From: Mucilaginibacter sp. | Lineage (GTDB): Bacteria > Bacteroidota > Bacteroidia > Sphingobacteriales > Sphingobacteriaceae | DNA length: 64,000 nt | NCBI GenBank assembly: GCA_025352225.1 | Contig: JANXTT010000156.1 | Location: 1-64,000 of the forward strand | Direction: 5' to 3' | Shown: positions 20,635-30,374 of the stretch, piece after piece | How the letters are laid out: the number at the start of each line of letters is the position of its first letter | Numbering within the stretch: position 1 is the first letter of the stretch | Made by a program: the position numbers and the translations under genes | The notes under the pieces: generated by a model | Told to the model about the DNA's origin: nothing | The model's input: the letters and a program-made list of their open reading frames with translations, nothing else | Database searches by the model: none

Positions 20635-21741
20635 TCAACTCACATGGTAGCTTACTTCATGCGCTTCCCACAAAGTCGGCACTTCCAGTTTATGGGTTAG
20701 TTTATCTATAACCGATGTAGGTACCACGGCATCCCGATTTTTATTTTGCCCAGGCAAATGCTGATGCGATACTTCTATATAAACAATGTTCACCCTTGCC
20801 TTATAGGTGGTGAATAGATCGATGAGTTGCATTCGCATCTGGCTGGTGGTATTGGTAGCATTCCAGATAAAGGATTCTTGCCTGCGCAGATAAACCCTTG
20901 CCTGCTCTTTTGCTTCCTGTATTATTTTCCCGTTGCCTGTCTTATCGGTTGGTAAAATACCACGTTCCATACGCAAATTATCTAAAGAAATGACCTGCCA
21001 ATCCGGGTAATGCTCTTTAATAAATGTGTCTTTGCCTGCACCGGGCAAACCACTCATTAAAATCACTTCAAATGTAGGTTCTTCAAACGGAACATAATCA
21101 AGGTAAGCATCATCATGTTGCATATAATACATTTGTGCCTGCCCTGATGCAAACTCACGGGCTTTGCCCCAACAATCATTTTCCTGGCACAATGCTTCAA
21201 AGCAGTCGATGCGATAAAGCATCTCCTCCTGATCGTCACAAACACGGCCCAACATATCAGCACGAGCCAGCAAAGCCAACCACTGTGTATTTACTTCCAT
21301 GCTGGCTTTTACCAACGCTTTCAATGGATCTGGCTTTTCAAACAACCATATCGGCAAACCATGATGCCGCACCAAACCAACGATCTGTTCGCGAACAGCT
21401 AAAGGCGAAGGCTCATTTATGTAAAGTAATAGCCTTGCAAACTGGGAACCTTTACGTGCATGGCCGTTTGACGTAATGCTGCCATCAGCCTCGAAAACCG
21501 TAGTGCTATATTTTTCAACATCATGCAATAATGCGGCTGTCCATAGTATTTCTTGCTCTTCTACAGACAAGACCTGAAAAGCTGGTTCAATTTTCAAGGC
21601 AGCCAGTACCATTTGCGTATGTATAGCCACATTGCCTTCGGCATGATAGCGCGGATCTTGCTGAACATCGTTCATGCGTTTTACCCAATTAAATTGTTCT
21701 TCTAGATATGTCCAATCTTTGTTTTCACTAAAGGTCCACAT
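20635..21741 (-). CDS. HD-Pnk: N-terminal HD phosphoesterase and C-terminal polynucleotide 5'-kinase
   Basis: LLHDVEKYS and VRHHG HD residues; Walker A MSGLPGAGKDTF. The start at 21741 (MWTFSENK) has a strong SD (aaggaggtaagtATG); the track start is 21756. Confidence 0.85.
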   Translation of the reverse strand: MWTFSENKDWTYLEEQFNWVKRMNDVQQDPRYHAEGNVAIHTQMVLAALKIEPAFQVLSVEEQEILWTAALLHDVEKYSTTVFEADGSITSNGHARKGSQFARLLLYINEPSPLAVREQIVGLVRHHGLPIWLFEKPDPLKALVKASMEVNTQWLALLARADMLGRVCDDQEEMLYRIDCFEALCQENDCWGKAREFASGQAQMYYMQHDDAYLDYVPFEEPTFEVILMSGLPGAGKDTFIKEHYPDWQVISLDNLRMERGILPTDKTGNGKIIQEAKEQARVYLRRQESFIWNATNTTSQMRMQLIDLFTTYKARVNIVYIEVSHQHLPGQNKNRDAVVPTSVIDKLTHKLEVPTLWEAHEVSYHVS

Positions 21742-22435
21742 ACTTACCTCCTTCATTTGTTAATGGTGCCCGTTTCCAGTTCCTTGTCCAGTGTTCATCG
21801 GTTTTAACGTGCCCCTTTCGTACATATTTAAATACATTTTGCGCAAAAGCATCAACGGAATAGCTATCGGCATTACGACTAACGATACCTTCCATGGTTG
21901 TTGCTTTCTGATCATACACATCATAAGGATCAAACGCGCCCGGGCCATTTACCAGTATCAGCATTTCCGCTTCAAATATATCTCGTTCCTTCGGTATACT
22001 TTCTGTCTTAACTACCGGAACAGTAGGCAGATCAAGCATATTTGCATAAAATTGAGTTTCCTCCCAGCTAAGCCACCGGTCATGCTCACGTATCCCGAAC
22101 ACATAAAAATGGTATTCCAGTATGCCATATTCAATTGAGTGTATCGCATACAGATTCTCTCCGAAGATCTCCAAATCGCCCAGATCATTTTTAACCAGTT
22201 GCCAAAAACGCCGTAGACTTTCGGTCCAGGATGACGTAGTTGGTGCCGCGTGTGAGCGAGCAAAAACGCCGAGTTTGGAAAGGCAATTATTCTCACCATC
22301 CAGTTTCTCGGTGTGTATTAAGTTGGGGATACACTGTAATTGTTCCCAGTAGTCGTGCGCTATACGGTCGTCGCTGGTTGTGCCCGGCGAAAACGGATAA
22401 TGATAGGTACGACCATATTTTTGTGATATAGCCAT
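21728..22435 (-). CDS. ATP-dependent RNA ligase (Rnl family)
   Basis: Nucleotidyltransferase motif I HTEKLDGENNCL, motif IV MEGIVSR, motif V VFKYVRKGHVK. Confidence 0.88.
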   Translation of the reverse strand: MAISQKYGRTYHYPFSPGTTSDDRIAHDYWEQLQCIPNLIHTEKLDGENNCLSKLGVFARSHAAPTTSSWTESLRRFWQLVKNDLGDLEIFGENLYAIHSIEYGILEYHFYVFGIREHDRWLSWEETQFYANMLDLPTVPVVKTESIPKERDIFEAEMLILVNGPGAFDPYDVYDQKATTMEGIVSRNADSYSVDAFAQNVFKYVRKGHVKTDEHWTRNWKRAPLTNEGGKYVDL

Positions 22436-22685
22436 ATTTTTAAGATTAAAATAAGAAATAGAAATTCGCTCCCTTCCTTGAGATAGGAAAGATCATAAAT
22501 TGATTTTATGCGCGGGCGATTACATGGCTCAAGACTTATAGCGTTTTTGTTGACGCAAATGTAAGAAAATAATTTATAATCTGTTATTGAAAACAATTAC
22601 TTTATCGCAAACACAAAAGCATTCGCAATAGAGTAATTATCAAATTTAAATTGGCTTTGCTGTTATAGTTTTACGAATACAAATA

Positions 22686-23783
22686 TCAGTAGTCATACAC
22701 ATGCTCAATGGTAACTTTATCATCCAAAAGTGTTTTGATGGTAGTACTTAAATTACCAACCGTTGTTACCATCGCTATTCTGCTTAAACCAGGTTTAGTT
22801 ATGATGGGTTGAGTGAATAATACTTTATAATTGCTTGTTACCTTTATAGGCTTATTGGTTAAAATAGTGAGCATAATTGCCCCGTTATTACCAGCAATTT
22901 CTTTAAAAACAATTCCTTTTTTGGCCAATAGGGAAGCAGCCTGATTGAACTCGGCATACCGGGGCAAATTAAGCAGAATTGCACTATCCGACAGAACTTT
23001 AGTGCTTTTATCCCCATCAAATGCGTTAAGTTTACCCGGCGTTATTTTGATAATAACAGCGGTTTGCAACGAGGCGGTTTCATAAGCCGATTTAGTGCCG
23101 AGGCCTATTAACCAACCATAACCGCTTTTAACCATTAGCTCAGTGGTTAAATAATATCGGCGTTCCAGTTTACGTAGCAAGTGCGGGCCTGATAAGGGTG
23201 TATTGCTCCATAAGGTTTTAAGCTGGTGGGTAAAATCATATTCGTACCAGGGCAAAGCCTCAATAAATTTTACATAGCTGTGGGCATAGTCGGCGTTAAA
23301 TTTATCCTCGGCGGTTATTACCTCATTGGGACGGGTATCGGTTACCCGGCCTATAATGGTTTCGTAAAAGGATTTAATGCTGTATTCAACTGTTGTGCTT
23401 CCTGCAATAACCATATTCATTGCATGATAGCCGGTATTGAATGGAAAGTTATCTTTGATCTGATGGTATACTACTCCGTATCCACCCCATAGCTGATCAA
23501 CATGCTTCATGTAGGGAAAAGTGGTGGAGGTGTGGGTTTTAAAGTAATCTGCCTGTTCAGCCGGACTAAATACCAGGAACCATTCAGGATAGGTCAAAAA
23601 AGTTTGATCGGGAGGGCGCGCATCTTTTTGCGGCGTTAACGGATGCCGATTAATAGTCAGCCAGGCCTTATCAACCAACAAACCCTTCCCCGCAGGCACA
23701 GTAGACGGCTTCCTGTTTTTAATAGCAAACGTTATTATGGCCAGTAGCAGCGAAATGAATGTCAGTATCCTTAGCCTTCTCAT
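22686..23783 (-). CDS. Membrane-anchored hypothetical protein
   Basis: 365 aa, N-terminal TM segment, 2-nt gap to upstream methyltransferase ORF. Confidence 0.6.
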   Translation of the reverse strand: MRRLRILTFISLLLAIITFAIKNRKPSTVPAGKGLLVDKAWLTINRHPLTPQKDARPPDQTFLTYPEWFLVFSPAEQADYFKTHTSTTFPYMKHVDQLWGGYGVVYHQIKDNFPFNTGYHAMNMVIAGSTTVEYSIKSFYETIIGRVTDTRPNEVITAEDKFNADYAHSYVKFIEALPWYEYDFTHQLKTLWSNTPLSGPHLLRKLERRYYLTTELMVKSGYGWLIGLGTKSAYETASLQTAVIIKITPGKLNAFDGDKSTKVLSDSAILLNLPRYAEFNQAASLLAKKGIVFKEIAGNNGAIMLTILTNKPIKVTSNYKVLFTQPIITKPGLSRIAMVTTVGNLSTTIKTLLDDKVTIEHVYDY

Positions 23784-23785
23784 GC

Positions 23786-24646
23786 TTATATTTTGGTAAA
23801 CAACATTAAGGTATTGTCGGACGGGTCTTTATCCTGTAGTATCCGTTTACCCGCATCTTTAAACCCAGCTTTCTCAATAATTGCGGCCCATTCATCTACG
23901 GGTTTAAAATTCTTAAAGTCTTTCGCTTCAAATTCCCAGGTTTCATTCAAGCCTACATTAAATACTGTGTGCACTAATGAAACAAAAGTGGCCATCTCTG
24001 GTGTTTTAACATTATGATCGCGGATAACAAATGAGCCACCAGAACGAATAATACGATGAATAGATTTCACAAACCCATCCAGTTTAGCTACCGGGCAATG
24101 GTGCAAACCAATGTAGCAGGTAACCACATTCAGGCTTGCATCGGCAATAACCGAGCTATTGATAGGCTCGTACCCGTTAATATCTACAAAAGTGCCCAGC
24201 TTACCTAACTGCCCGCGTTCCATAATATCACCCGGTGAGTTGGTTGGGGCCATATCATTGATGAGATACAGCGGGCCGGTAACTTTGGTCTCCTTTTTAA
24301 GCTGACTAATATAGCGGCCAGTAGAACCGATCTCGGCATAACCGTCTATCTGTTTTATACCGCCCAATAATTCCAGCGTTTGCCTAACTATTTCCTTTTT
24401 TTGTTTTTTAAGTGCTGGTAATGCGTAAGTCAGTTCCGATAAAAATGGCTTAATGCTTTTCAGCTTGCTTTGCACCGATTTATAGATCTCTTCATCGGTT
24501 TTACCGGTAGCTGTTTCTTCTTTAATCAGCTGGTGAAATTTATCTTCGGGATATAAATGGAATATCACCTGCAAAAAGCGGTAAAAATCATCGCTCCACT
24601 TGGTATCGTTAAATACTGCTTTAAATTCGGATGTTGGATTAGCCAT
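23786..24646 (-). CDS. SAM-dependent class I methyltransferase
   Basis: YAEIGSTGRYISQLK, SLNVVTCYIGLHHCPVAKLDGFVKSIHRIIRSGGSFVIRDHN. Confidence 0.75.
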   Translation of the reverse strand: MANPTSEFKAVFNDTKWSDDFYRFLQVIFHLYPEDKFHQLIKEETATGKTDEEIYKSVQSKLKSIKPFLSELTYALPALKKQKKEIVRQTLELLGGIKQIDGYAEIGSTGRYISQLKKETKVTGPLYLINDMAPTNSPGDIMERGQLGKLGTFVDINGYEPINSSVIADASLNVVTCYIGLHHCPVAKLDGFVKSIHRIIRSGGSFVIRDHNVKTPEMATFVSLVHTVFNVGLNETWEFEAKDFKNFKPVDEWAAIIEKAGFKDAGKRILQDKDPSDNTLMLFTKI

Positions 24647-24650
24647 TGTT

Positions 24651-26411
24651 TTATGGTTTTAAAGGTTGATAGTAGGTATCCCAAAATATATTCCTGAATT
24701 TATAGTCAGGGTCAAGCCGTGCTTTCAGATCAAATAATTTTTGCGCGTTGGGATAGGCTCTATGGAATTGTTCTGTTGTTGGGTGTACCTGGTAAGGTAG
24801 ATAGTATGCGCCGTTTACAGTTGTCACTGCATCGGCCAGTTCACGTGTCCATACAGCTACCGCGTGTTTTGATGCGGCATCGGTACGCTGTTTATAATAA
24901 ACTACAAAAGCAAATACTTCTTCACGCGCCCATGCCAGATAAGTCCCCGGATCGGCTTTAGCATGACGGATGGAAACATTCAGCACATTCACATTAAACC
25001 GGATAAATATTTCGGCCATAGTCTGTTCAAATTCTTCAAAACTATTTACCGGCACAAAATACTCCAGCAAAACATAGGTGCTATCAGTGCGCGAGCGTGG
25101 TTCAAGTTCGGCTACATCATAGCCCGCCTCATAGTTGCGCCAATGGATCTTCGTCCCTTTAAACAATAATGGATCTATAAAAAACTCGCGCCGCCATTTA
25201 CCTAACGGTGTTTCGGTAAACGACCATAGGAAATATCTTTCCAAGGGATAAGATTCTTTCAAAGGCATTAACCGTGTTTTAACGGTTGGCTTTTCATCTG
25301 TTTCTATCCAGCTCACCGCACGTAAGCGCTTGTATTTTGGCGGATAAATATCGCCATTATGGAAAACAACTTTGTGGTTATCGCGGATGGTTTTAAAGAA
25401 GTAATCTTTGTATTCTTCCACCTTCATTTTTTTATCGATGCGTTTAATGGCGAGGTTATCGGCCAGTTCCAGCTCAGCCTGAACGATAATGCCGATGCCG
25501 TTATAACCACCTATTGCTCCAAAAAACACCTCCTGGTTTTCTTTACGTGTGGCATGTACTAATGCACCATCGGCCAATACCACATCTATGGAGCGTACCG
25601 ATAACACAACCGGCCCCATTCCCATGTACCGCCCATGTGCATTTACACTTAAAGCTCCACCGACAGTGAAGTTGGCATAGGTTTGCATGATCTTAATACT
25701 TAGATTATATTCATCAATATGATGCTGAATATCGCACCAGCGGATACCGGTTTGTACTTTGATGAGTTTATCTGCTGCCGAAAATTCTAATACTTTATTC
25801 ATCCCACGCATATCCACATGAACACTATACGGACTTGCGGTTTGCCCACCCATACTGAAACGCCCGCCGCCTACGGAGATGGCTCCGGTGGTGTTTTTAA
25901 CAATTTCGCAGACTTCTTCAATAGAAGCCGGACGCATTATTTTAGCTACCAATACCGGGTTTAGCCGAGTTACATCATCAATAATACGTTCATCGGTTTT
26001 AAGGTGCGGAATTTCCCGGCCTTCATCATTTTTAAGATAATCAGGTGCGGAACCGGGTACCGAGCCGTATTGGTTTGCCGTATAATTACCTTTGTTAAAT
26101 CCTAATCGCCATATCAGCCATAATGGCCCAAGCACTGGTATCAAAACAGCAAGCATCCAGTAACCCGAATAGTTCTGATCATGTAACCGCTTAATGGAAG
26201 TTGCAGTAATAATCCAAAATAATAAAGGATATAATATAAAGGTAGCTTGTTCGCCTATGCTGAATAGCAATAGGTTATAGAGCACATAAAAGGTACACCA
26301 ATAAAACAGGGAAGCCAGCCAAAAAGCACCTTTTGATAAACGACCGTTAAAAGTAAATAGCAGATAGGTTACGGGTAGTTTTTGTTTAAGGCGCATATAT
26401 GGCTTTGGCAA
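24651..26411 (-). CDS. DUF805 membrane domain fused to FAD-binding (PCMH-type) oxidoreductase
   Basis: N-term LFTFNGRLSKGAFWLASLFYW...SIKRLHDQNYSGYWML (DUF805); then VGGGRFSMGGQTASPYSVHVDMRGMNKVLEF...SVNAHGRYMGMGPVVLSVRS (FAD_binding_4). Confidence 0.8.
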   Translation of the reverse strand: MPKPYMRLKQKLPVTYLLFTFNGRLSKGAFWLASLFYWCTFYVLYNLLLFSIGEQATFILYPLLFWIITATSIKRLHDQNYSGYWMLAVLIPVLGPLWLIWRLGFNKGNYTANQYGSVPGSAPDYLKNDEGREIPHLKTDERIIDDVTRLNPVLVAKIMRPASIEEVCEIVKNTTGAISVGGGRFSMGGQTASPYSVHVDMRGMNKVLEFSAADKLIKVQTGIRWCDIQHHIDEYNLSIKIMQTYANFTVGGALSVNAHGRYMGMGPVVLSVRSIDVVLADGALVHATRKENQEVFFGAIGGYNGIGIIVQAELELADNLAIKRIDKKMKVEEYKDYFFKTIRDNHKVVFHNGDIYPPKYKRLRAVSWIETDEKPTVKTRLMPLKESYPLERYFLWSFTETPLGKWRREFFIDPLLFKGTKIHWRNYEAGYDVAELEPRSRTDSTYVLLEYFVPVNSFEEFEQTMAEIFIRFNVNVLNVSIRHAKADPGTYLAWAREEVFAFVVYYKQRTDAASKHAVAVWTRELADAVTTVNGAYYLPYQVHPTTEQFHRAYPNAQKLFDLKARLDPDYKFRNIFWDTYYQPLKP

Positions 26412-26469
26412 TACGCTAATATATCATTACTTTTCAATTATAATTATAGCATTTTACATAAATTGTAAC

Positions 26470-27636
26470 ATGATACCCAGAGGTAAATTATATATCAGCT
26501 ATACGGATCTAATTTCAGGCATGTATTATTGCCTGATTGATATATTTAAATTTCAAAAATCCGTTGTTATTCCACCTGCAAAAGAACTGATCTGCCTTTC
26601 GGTACGTACAGGTTTTGACCTTGTATTAAGCACCTTGAATTTTCCGGCTGGCTCCGAGGTTTTGGTGACAAACATCAATATACCTGATATGTTTAACATT
26701 ATTACTGGCCATAACTTGACGCCCGTTCCTATCCCGGTTAATAAGCATACCTTAAATATATCGCCGGCACAAATAGAGGATGCTATAACGCCTGCCACCA
26801 AAGCCATATTAATAACCCATCTATTTGGCGGTATTATGGAAACCGATGAGCTAATTGCTATAGCCCAAAGGCACAATTTAGTAATATTTGAGGATTGCGC
26901 CCAGGCTTATGCCGGAGATGTGTATAATGGCAACCCAGCATCGGATGTGGTGATGTTTAGTTTTGGCTTTATTAAAACCAATACAGCAATTAGTGGAGCG
27001 ATGATTAAAATAAATGATCGGGCTTTGTATACTGAGATAGCTAAGCGTAATGAGCATTATGATCAGCAAAATAGCGGAGTCTATTTTAAAAAGCTATTTA
27101 AAGTAGCCTTTGTAAAGCTACTCACCAACAAAACCATTTATACCGGCTTTTATAATTTAGTGATGGCTATTGGAAAAGATTTTGAAAAAGTATTGGATGG
27201 CTTTACGAAAGGATTCCCCGGCGGCGATATTTTTAAACAGATCCGCTATCGGCCTTCTACTTCAAATAAAAGACTACTGAACAAAAAGCTCAGCAACTTC
27301 AATCAGCATAGTATTACCGCAAGAATGCAATTAGCCAATGATATTTTACCGAATATTCCGGATAATTATAAAATTGGTTTTAAAAATAAAAAACACACCT
27401 ATTGGGTAATGCCTGTGGAAACCAATGATCCGGGCGTACTCATCAGTTACTTGCTGAGCAATGGCTTTGATGCCTCGCAAAAAGCATCCAGTTTAATAAT
27501 GCTCAATCAACCTGGTGCTATATCCAACCCCGAAGACTTAATGCTGGAAAATCTTGTTTATTTACCTGCTTATCCGGCAATGAGTAAAAAAGACCGCAAT
27601 AAGTTGACCCAACTGCTGATCAGTTTTCCAAACTAA
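26470..27636 (+). CDS. DegT/DnrJ/EryC1 family PLP aminotransferase
   Basis: FEDCAQAYAGDVYNGNPASDVVMFSFGFIKTNTAISG with candidate PLP lysine. Confidence 0.75.
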   Translation: MIPRGKLYISYTDLISGMYYCLIDIFKFQKSVVIPPAKELICLSVRTGFDLVLSTLNFPAGSEVLVTNINIPDMFNIITGHNLTPVPIPVNKHTLNISPAQIEDAITPATKAILITHLFGGIMETDELIAIAQRHNLVIFEDCAQAYAGDVYNGNPASDVVMFSFGFIKTNTAISGAMIKINDRALYTEIAKRNEHYDQQNSGVYFKKLFKVAFVKLLTNKTIYTGFYNLVMAIGKDFEKVLDGFTKGFPGGDIFKQIRYRPSTSNKRLLNKKLSNFNQHSITARMQLANDILPNIPDNYKIGFKNKKHTYWVMPVETNDPGVLISYLLSNGFDASQKASSLIMLNQPGAISNPEDLMLENLVYLPAYPAMSKKDRNKLTQLLISFPN

Positions 27637-27689
27637 TTTCTTTTTTTAAACTAAGTTTAAATTTGTGTCTACAATGTCCAGTAACAGAA

Positions 27690-27713
27690 AAAACAGTCCC
27701 TAGAGACTGTTTT
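27690..27713 (-). terminator. Terminator-like hairpin downstream of tRNA-Leu
   Basis: aaaacagtc-cctaga-gactgtttt with flanking A/T runs, 10 nt past the tRNA 3' end. Confidence 0.6.
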
Positions 27714-27722
27714 GATGCTTTG

Positions 27723-27804
27723 TGCGGAAGAAGGGACTCGAACCCCCACGCCTTGCGGCGCCAGATCCTAAGTCTGGTGCGGCTACCAATTACGCCACTT
27801 CCGC
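27723..27804 (-). tRNA. tRNA-Leu (anticodon UAG)
   Basis: Minus strand gcggaagtggcgtaattggtagccgcaccagactTAGgatctggcgccgcaaggcgtgggggttcgagtcccttcttccgc: acceptor gcggaag/cttccgc, anticodon stem ccaga/tctgg, long variable arm, T-arm ggttcgagtcc. CCA not encoded. Confidence 0.95.
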
Positions 27805-27911
27805 GTTTTATTTGGTTTTTTAAAGGACTGCAAATGTAGCGTAAAAACTGAAAACTAAAAACCTTAATTGAAAAAATATTGGTTTTATTTAAGCCGTTGA
27901 TGATGCAATTA

Positions 27912-28700
27912 TCAAACAACACTATCAATCAGCCGCTTAAAATAAGCCGGGGCTTTTAACAAACGGCTGCCATACCACGAAAACATTTCGCCATCTACAA
28001 GTATTACACGGGCTTTAGGCACCATCGCTTTAAAAAAGCCTATATGTTTATCTCTAAATGGATAAGGTTCGGACGATAACATAATTACATCGGGGTTTGC
28101 CTCCTGTATTTCAATTTCGGTAATTTGCGGGTACCGCTGCTGTTTAAATACGTTTATATAACCGCATCGTTGCAGCATATCATCAATAAAAGTTTGCTTA
28201 CCTGCTGCCATGTAAGGTTTTTGCCATATCAGGTAGGCAACGCTAAGCGTCGAGGTTTTTATTATCGAATTAAAGCTTTCCTCAATTGCGTTTACCATTA
28301 GAGTAGCCTCATCAGCTTTGTTAACCAGGGTGCCTATATTATTCATCATGGCCAACGCTGCCTGCAAATTGACTATATCACTCATCCATACCGGAAACTC
28401 CTCCATTAAGGCTTCAATCTGCGCGCGCTCGTTCTCCTCTTTATTCCCTATAATTAAATCAGGCTTTAAATTGCGTATCATGGCCATATCAAGCTGCTTG
28501 GTGCCGCCAACCTTAACCTTAGTTATAACCTGATGCCGGGGATGATTGCAGAACTTTGTTAAGCCTATGATTTCGGCATTGAGGCCCAAATCAAATAACA
28601 GTTCTGTTTGCGATGGTACAATAGAAATAATTCGCTGCGGCGGATAGTTAACAGCAACCTGCCGGCCTAATTGATCAATAAATACTTTGGGATCGGGCAC
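27912..28700 (-). CDS. Periplasmic-binding-like (BtuF/helical backbone metal receptor) protein
   Basis: PPQRIISIVPSQTELLFDLGLNAEIIGLTKFCNHP; NLKPDLIIGNKEEN. Confidence 0.8.
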   Translation of the reverse strand: MPDPKVFIDQLGRQVAVNYPPQRIISIVPSQTELLFDLGLNAEIIGLTKFCNHPRHQVITKVKVGGTKQLDMAMIRNLKPDLIIGNKEENERAQIEALMEEFPVWMSDIVNLQAALAMMNNIGTLVNKADEATLMVNAIEESFNSIIKTSTLSVAYLIWQKPYMAAGKQTFIDDMLQRCGYINVFKQQRYPQITEIEIQEANPDVIMLSSEPYPFRDKHIGFFKAMVPKARVILVDGEMFSWYGSRLLKAPAYFKRLIDSVV

Positions 28701-28715
28701 TCTAATTCAATACTT

Positions 28716-30119
28716 TTAAAAGGCGTTTTTGTCTCCTCGGATAGAATTCCAGAAAGTAAGGAAAATGATTTTTACATCTAGTATAAACGACCAATTTTCG
28801 AGATACCAAACGTCGGCTTCAACACGCTCAAGCATAGCTTCGGTAGTTTTTGTTTCGCCGCGCAAACCATTCACCTGTGCCCATCCGGTAATGCCCGGTT
28901 TTAAAAAATGCCGCACCATAAACCTGTCAATCAGTTGCGAGTATTGCTCTGTATGGCTTATCATATGTGGCCTTGGGCCAACGGTAGACATGTTCCCTAT
29001 CAGTACATTAAAAAATTGCGGCAGCTCATCCAAACTGGTTTTACGCATAAAAGAACCAACTTTGGTAATTCGCGAATCGCCGCGGGTGGCCTGCATTTTA
29101 TCAGATTCGTTATTGATGCGCATGCTCCTAAATTTATAGCAATTAAAAGGGCTATTATCTCTTCCGGAGCGTTTTTGCTTAAAGAAAATAGGGCCAGGAG
29201 TTTCCATTTTTATTATTATAGCCAATATGGGGAATAGCCAGCTAAAAATAAAAATGATTATAAATAAGGCAAATAAAATATCAAAACCTCGTTTTAAACC
29301 CCTGTTCAACATGTTTTCGAGCGGCTCTGCCCGTATGGATATGATAGGTATATTGCCAAAGCTTTGTAAAAACGTAGGCTTTTTTATGTATTCATGATAT
29401 TCGGGAACTATCTTAAATCGAATCAGATTTTTATCAGCATCCACCATTAACCGTTCTATAATAGCATGATCAGAATATGATAGTGCACAATAAATTTCGT
29501 CAACTTTATTGTTTAAAACATAGTCCATACAATGGGCTGTATTACCCAGATAAAGGTCTTTTTCAATTACTTTTGAGCGCTCATCGTCAAAAAAACCCAA
29601 AAAGTTATACCCTCTAAAAGGGTTATTTTTGAAATACTTACGAAGTTCATTCCCGGCTCGGCCTGCTCCTACTATCACCACTTTACGCGAGTCATTTAGC
29701 AATGCCCTATCACTTTTCCTGATCGCTAAAAAAATAACTTTCCAACTCCCTAAAAGAAACCCAAACAAAACTATAGCGTAAAATAAATATTGACGTGTAA
29801 TAAAATAGGCCTTGGTGCCAATAAGAATTAAAATAGTGAAGCAAATTAAACTTACAAATAATAAATATGTTTGAAACACACTTCCAAAGGTTTTTACTGA
29901 ATCCTTGTTTAAAACATGCTCATATAAACCGGTTATATTGGCAGCTAATAACCATATCAAATTAAACACTAAAACAACAGGAAGATATTGTTTGTTATTT
30001 ATCCATACGATAAAAGAATTATCTAAAATAACGTAAGCCGCTATCATGGATACGTTAAGCACGAAGTAATCAACAGTGAGGTTTATTGCCTTAAAAAACG
30101 TTGCGTACCTGTGAAGCAT
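28716..30119 (-). CDS. Undecaprenyl-phosphate hexose-1-phosphate transferase (polyprenyl glycosylphosphotransferase, WcaJ-like)
   Basis: ETPGPIFFKQKRSGRDNSPFNCYKFRSMR...TSLDELPQFFNVLIGNMSTVGPRPHM...KPGITGWAQVNGLRGET. Confidence 0.93.
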   Translation of the reverse strand: MLHRYATFFKAINLTVDYFVLNVSMIAAYVILDNSFIVWINNKQYLPVVLVFNLIWLLAANITGLYEHVLNKDSVKTFGSVFQTYLLFVSLICFTILILIGTKAYFITRQYLFYAIVLFGFLLGSWKVIFLAIRKSDRALLNDSRKVVIVGAGRAGNELRKYFKNNPFRGYNFLGFFDDERSKVIEKDLYLGNTAHCMDYVLNNKVDEIYCALSYSDHAIIERLMVDADKNLIRFKIVPEYHEYIKKPTFLQSFGNIPIISIRAEPLENMLNRGLKRGFDILFALFIIIFIFSWLFPILAIIIKMETPGPIFFKQKRSGRDNSPFNCYKFRSMRINNESDKMQATRGDSRITKVGSFMRKTSLDELPQFFNVLIGNMSTVGPRPHMISHTEQYSQLIDRFMVRHFLKPGITGWAQVNGLRGETKTTEAMLERVEADVWYLENWSFILDVKIIFLTFWNSIRGDKNAF

Positions 30120-30374
30120 ATATAGTAAACCCTACTTTTAAGAGAATACTAAATTACTACTAAATTACTATTCCACAAAGTCTATATATATAATTACAGA
30201 AAAAGTTTTTACATTCTTTTAATATATAAGATAAGTGGCTGATCATATTTGATTAAATACTCCTAAACTTTAAATTATTTTCAAAAAAAATAGGTTTGAT
30301 TATATTTAACCAAACCTATCGGATAAGATGTTTTTGTGCTTATTTAGGGATAACTAGTATACACAAATTATATA

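Noticed and set aside
22360-22596. Minus-strand 78-aa ORF upstream of the RNA ligase as a possible antitoxin or leader
   Set aside because: Overlaps the ligase start in another frame and the untranslated leader; no domain, no RBS evident.
27620-27928. 102-aa minus ORF across the tRNA
   Set aside because: Runs through the tRNA-Leu gene; spurious.
27912-28700. Possible cobalamin riboswitch upstream of the BtuF-like gene
   Set aside because: Only 15 bp separate it from the neighbouring gene, so there is no room for a riboswitch and no B12-box was seen.
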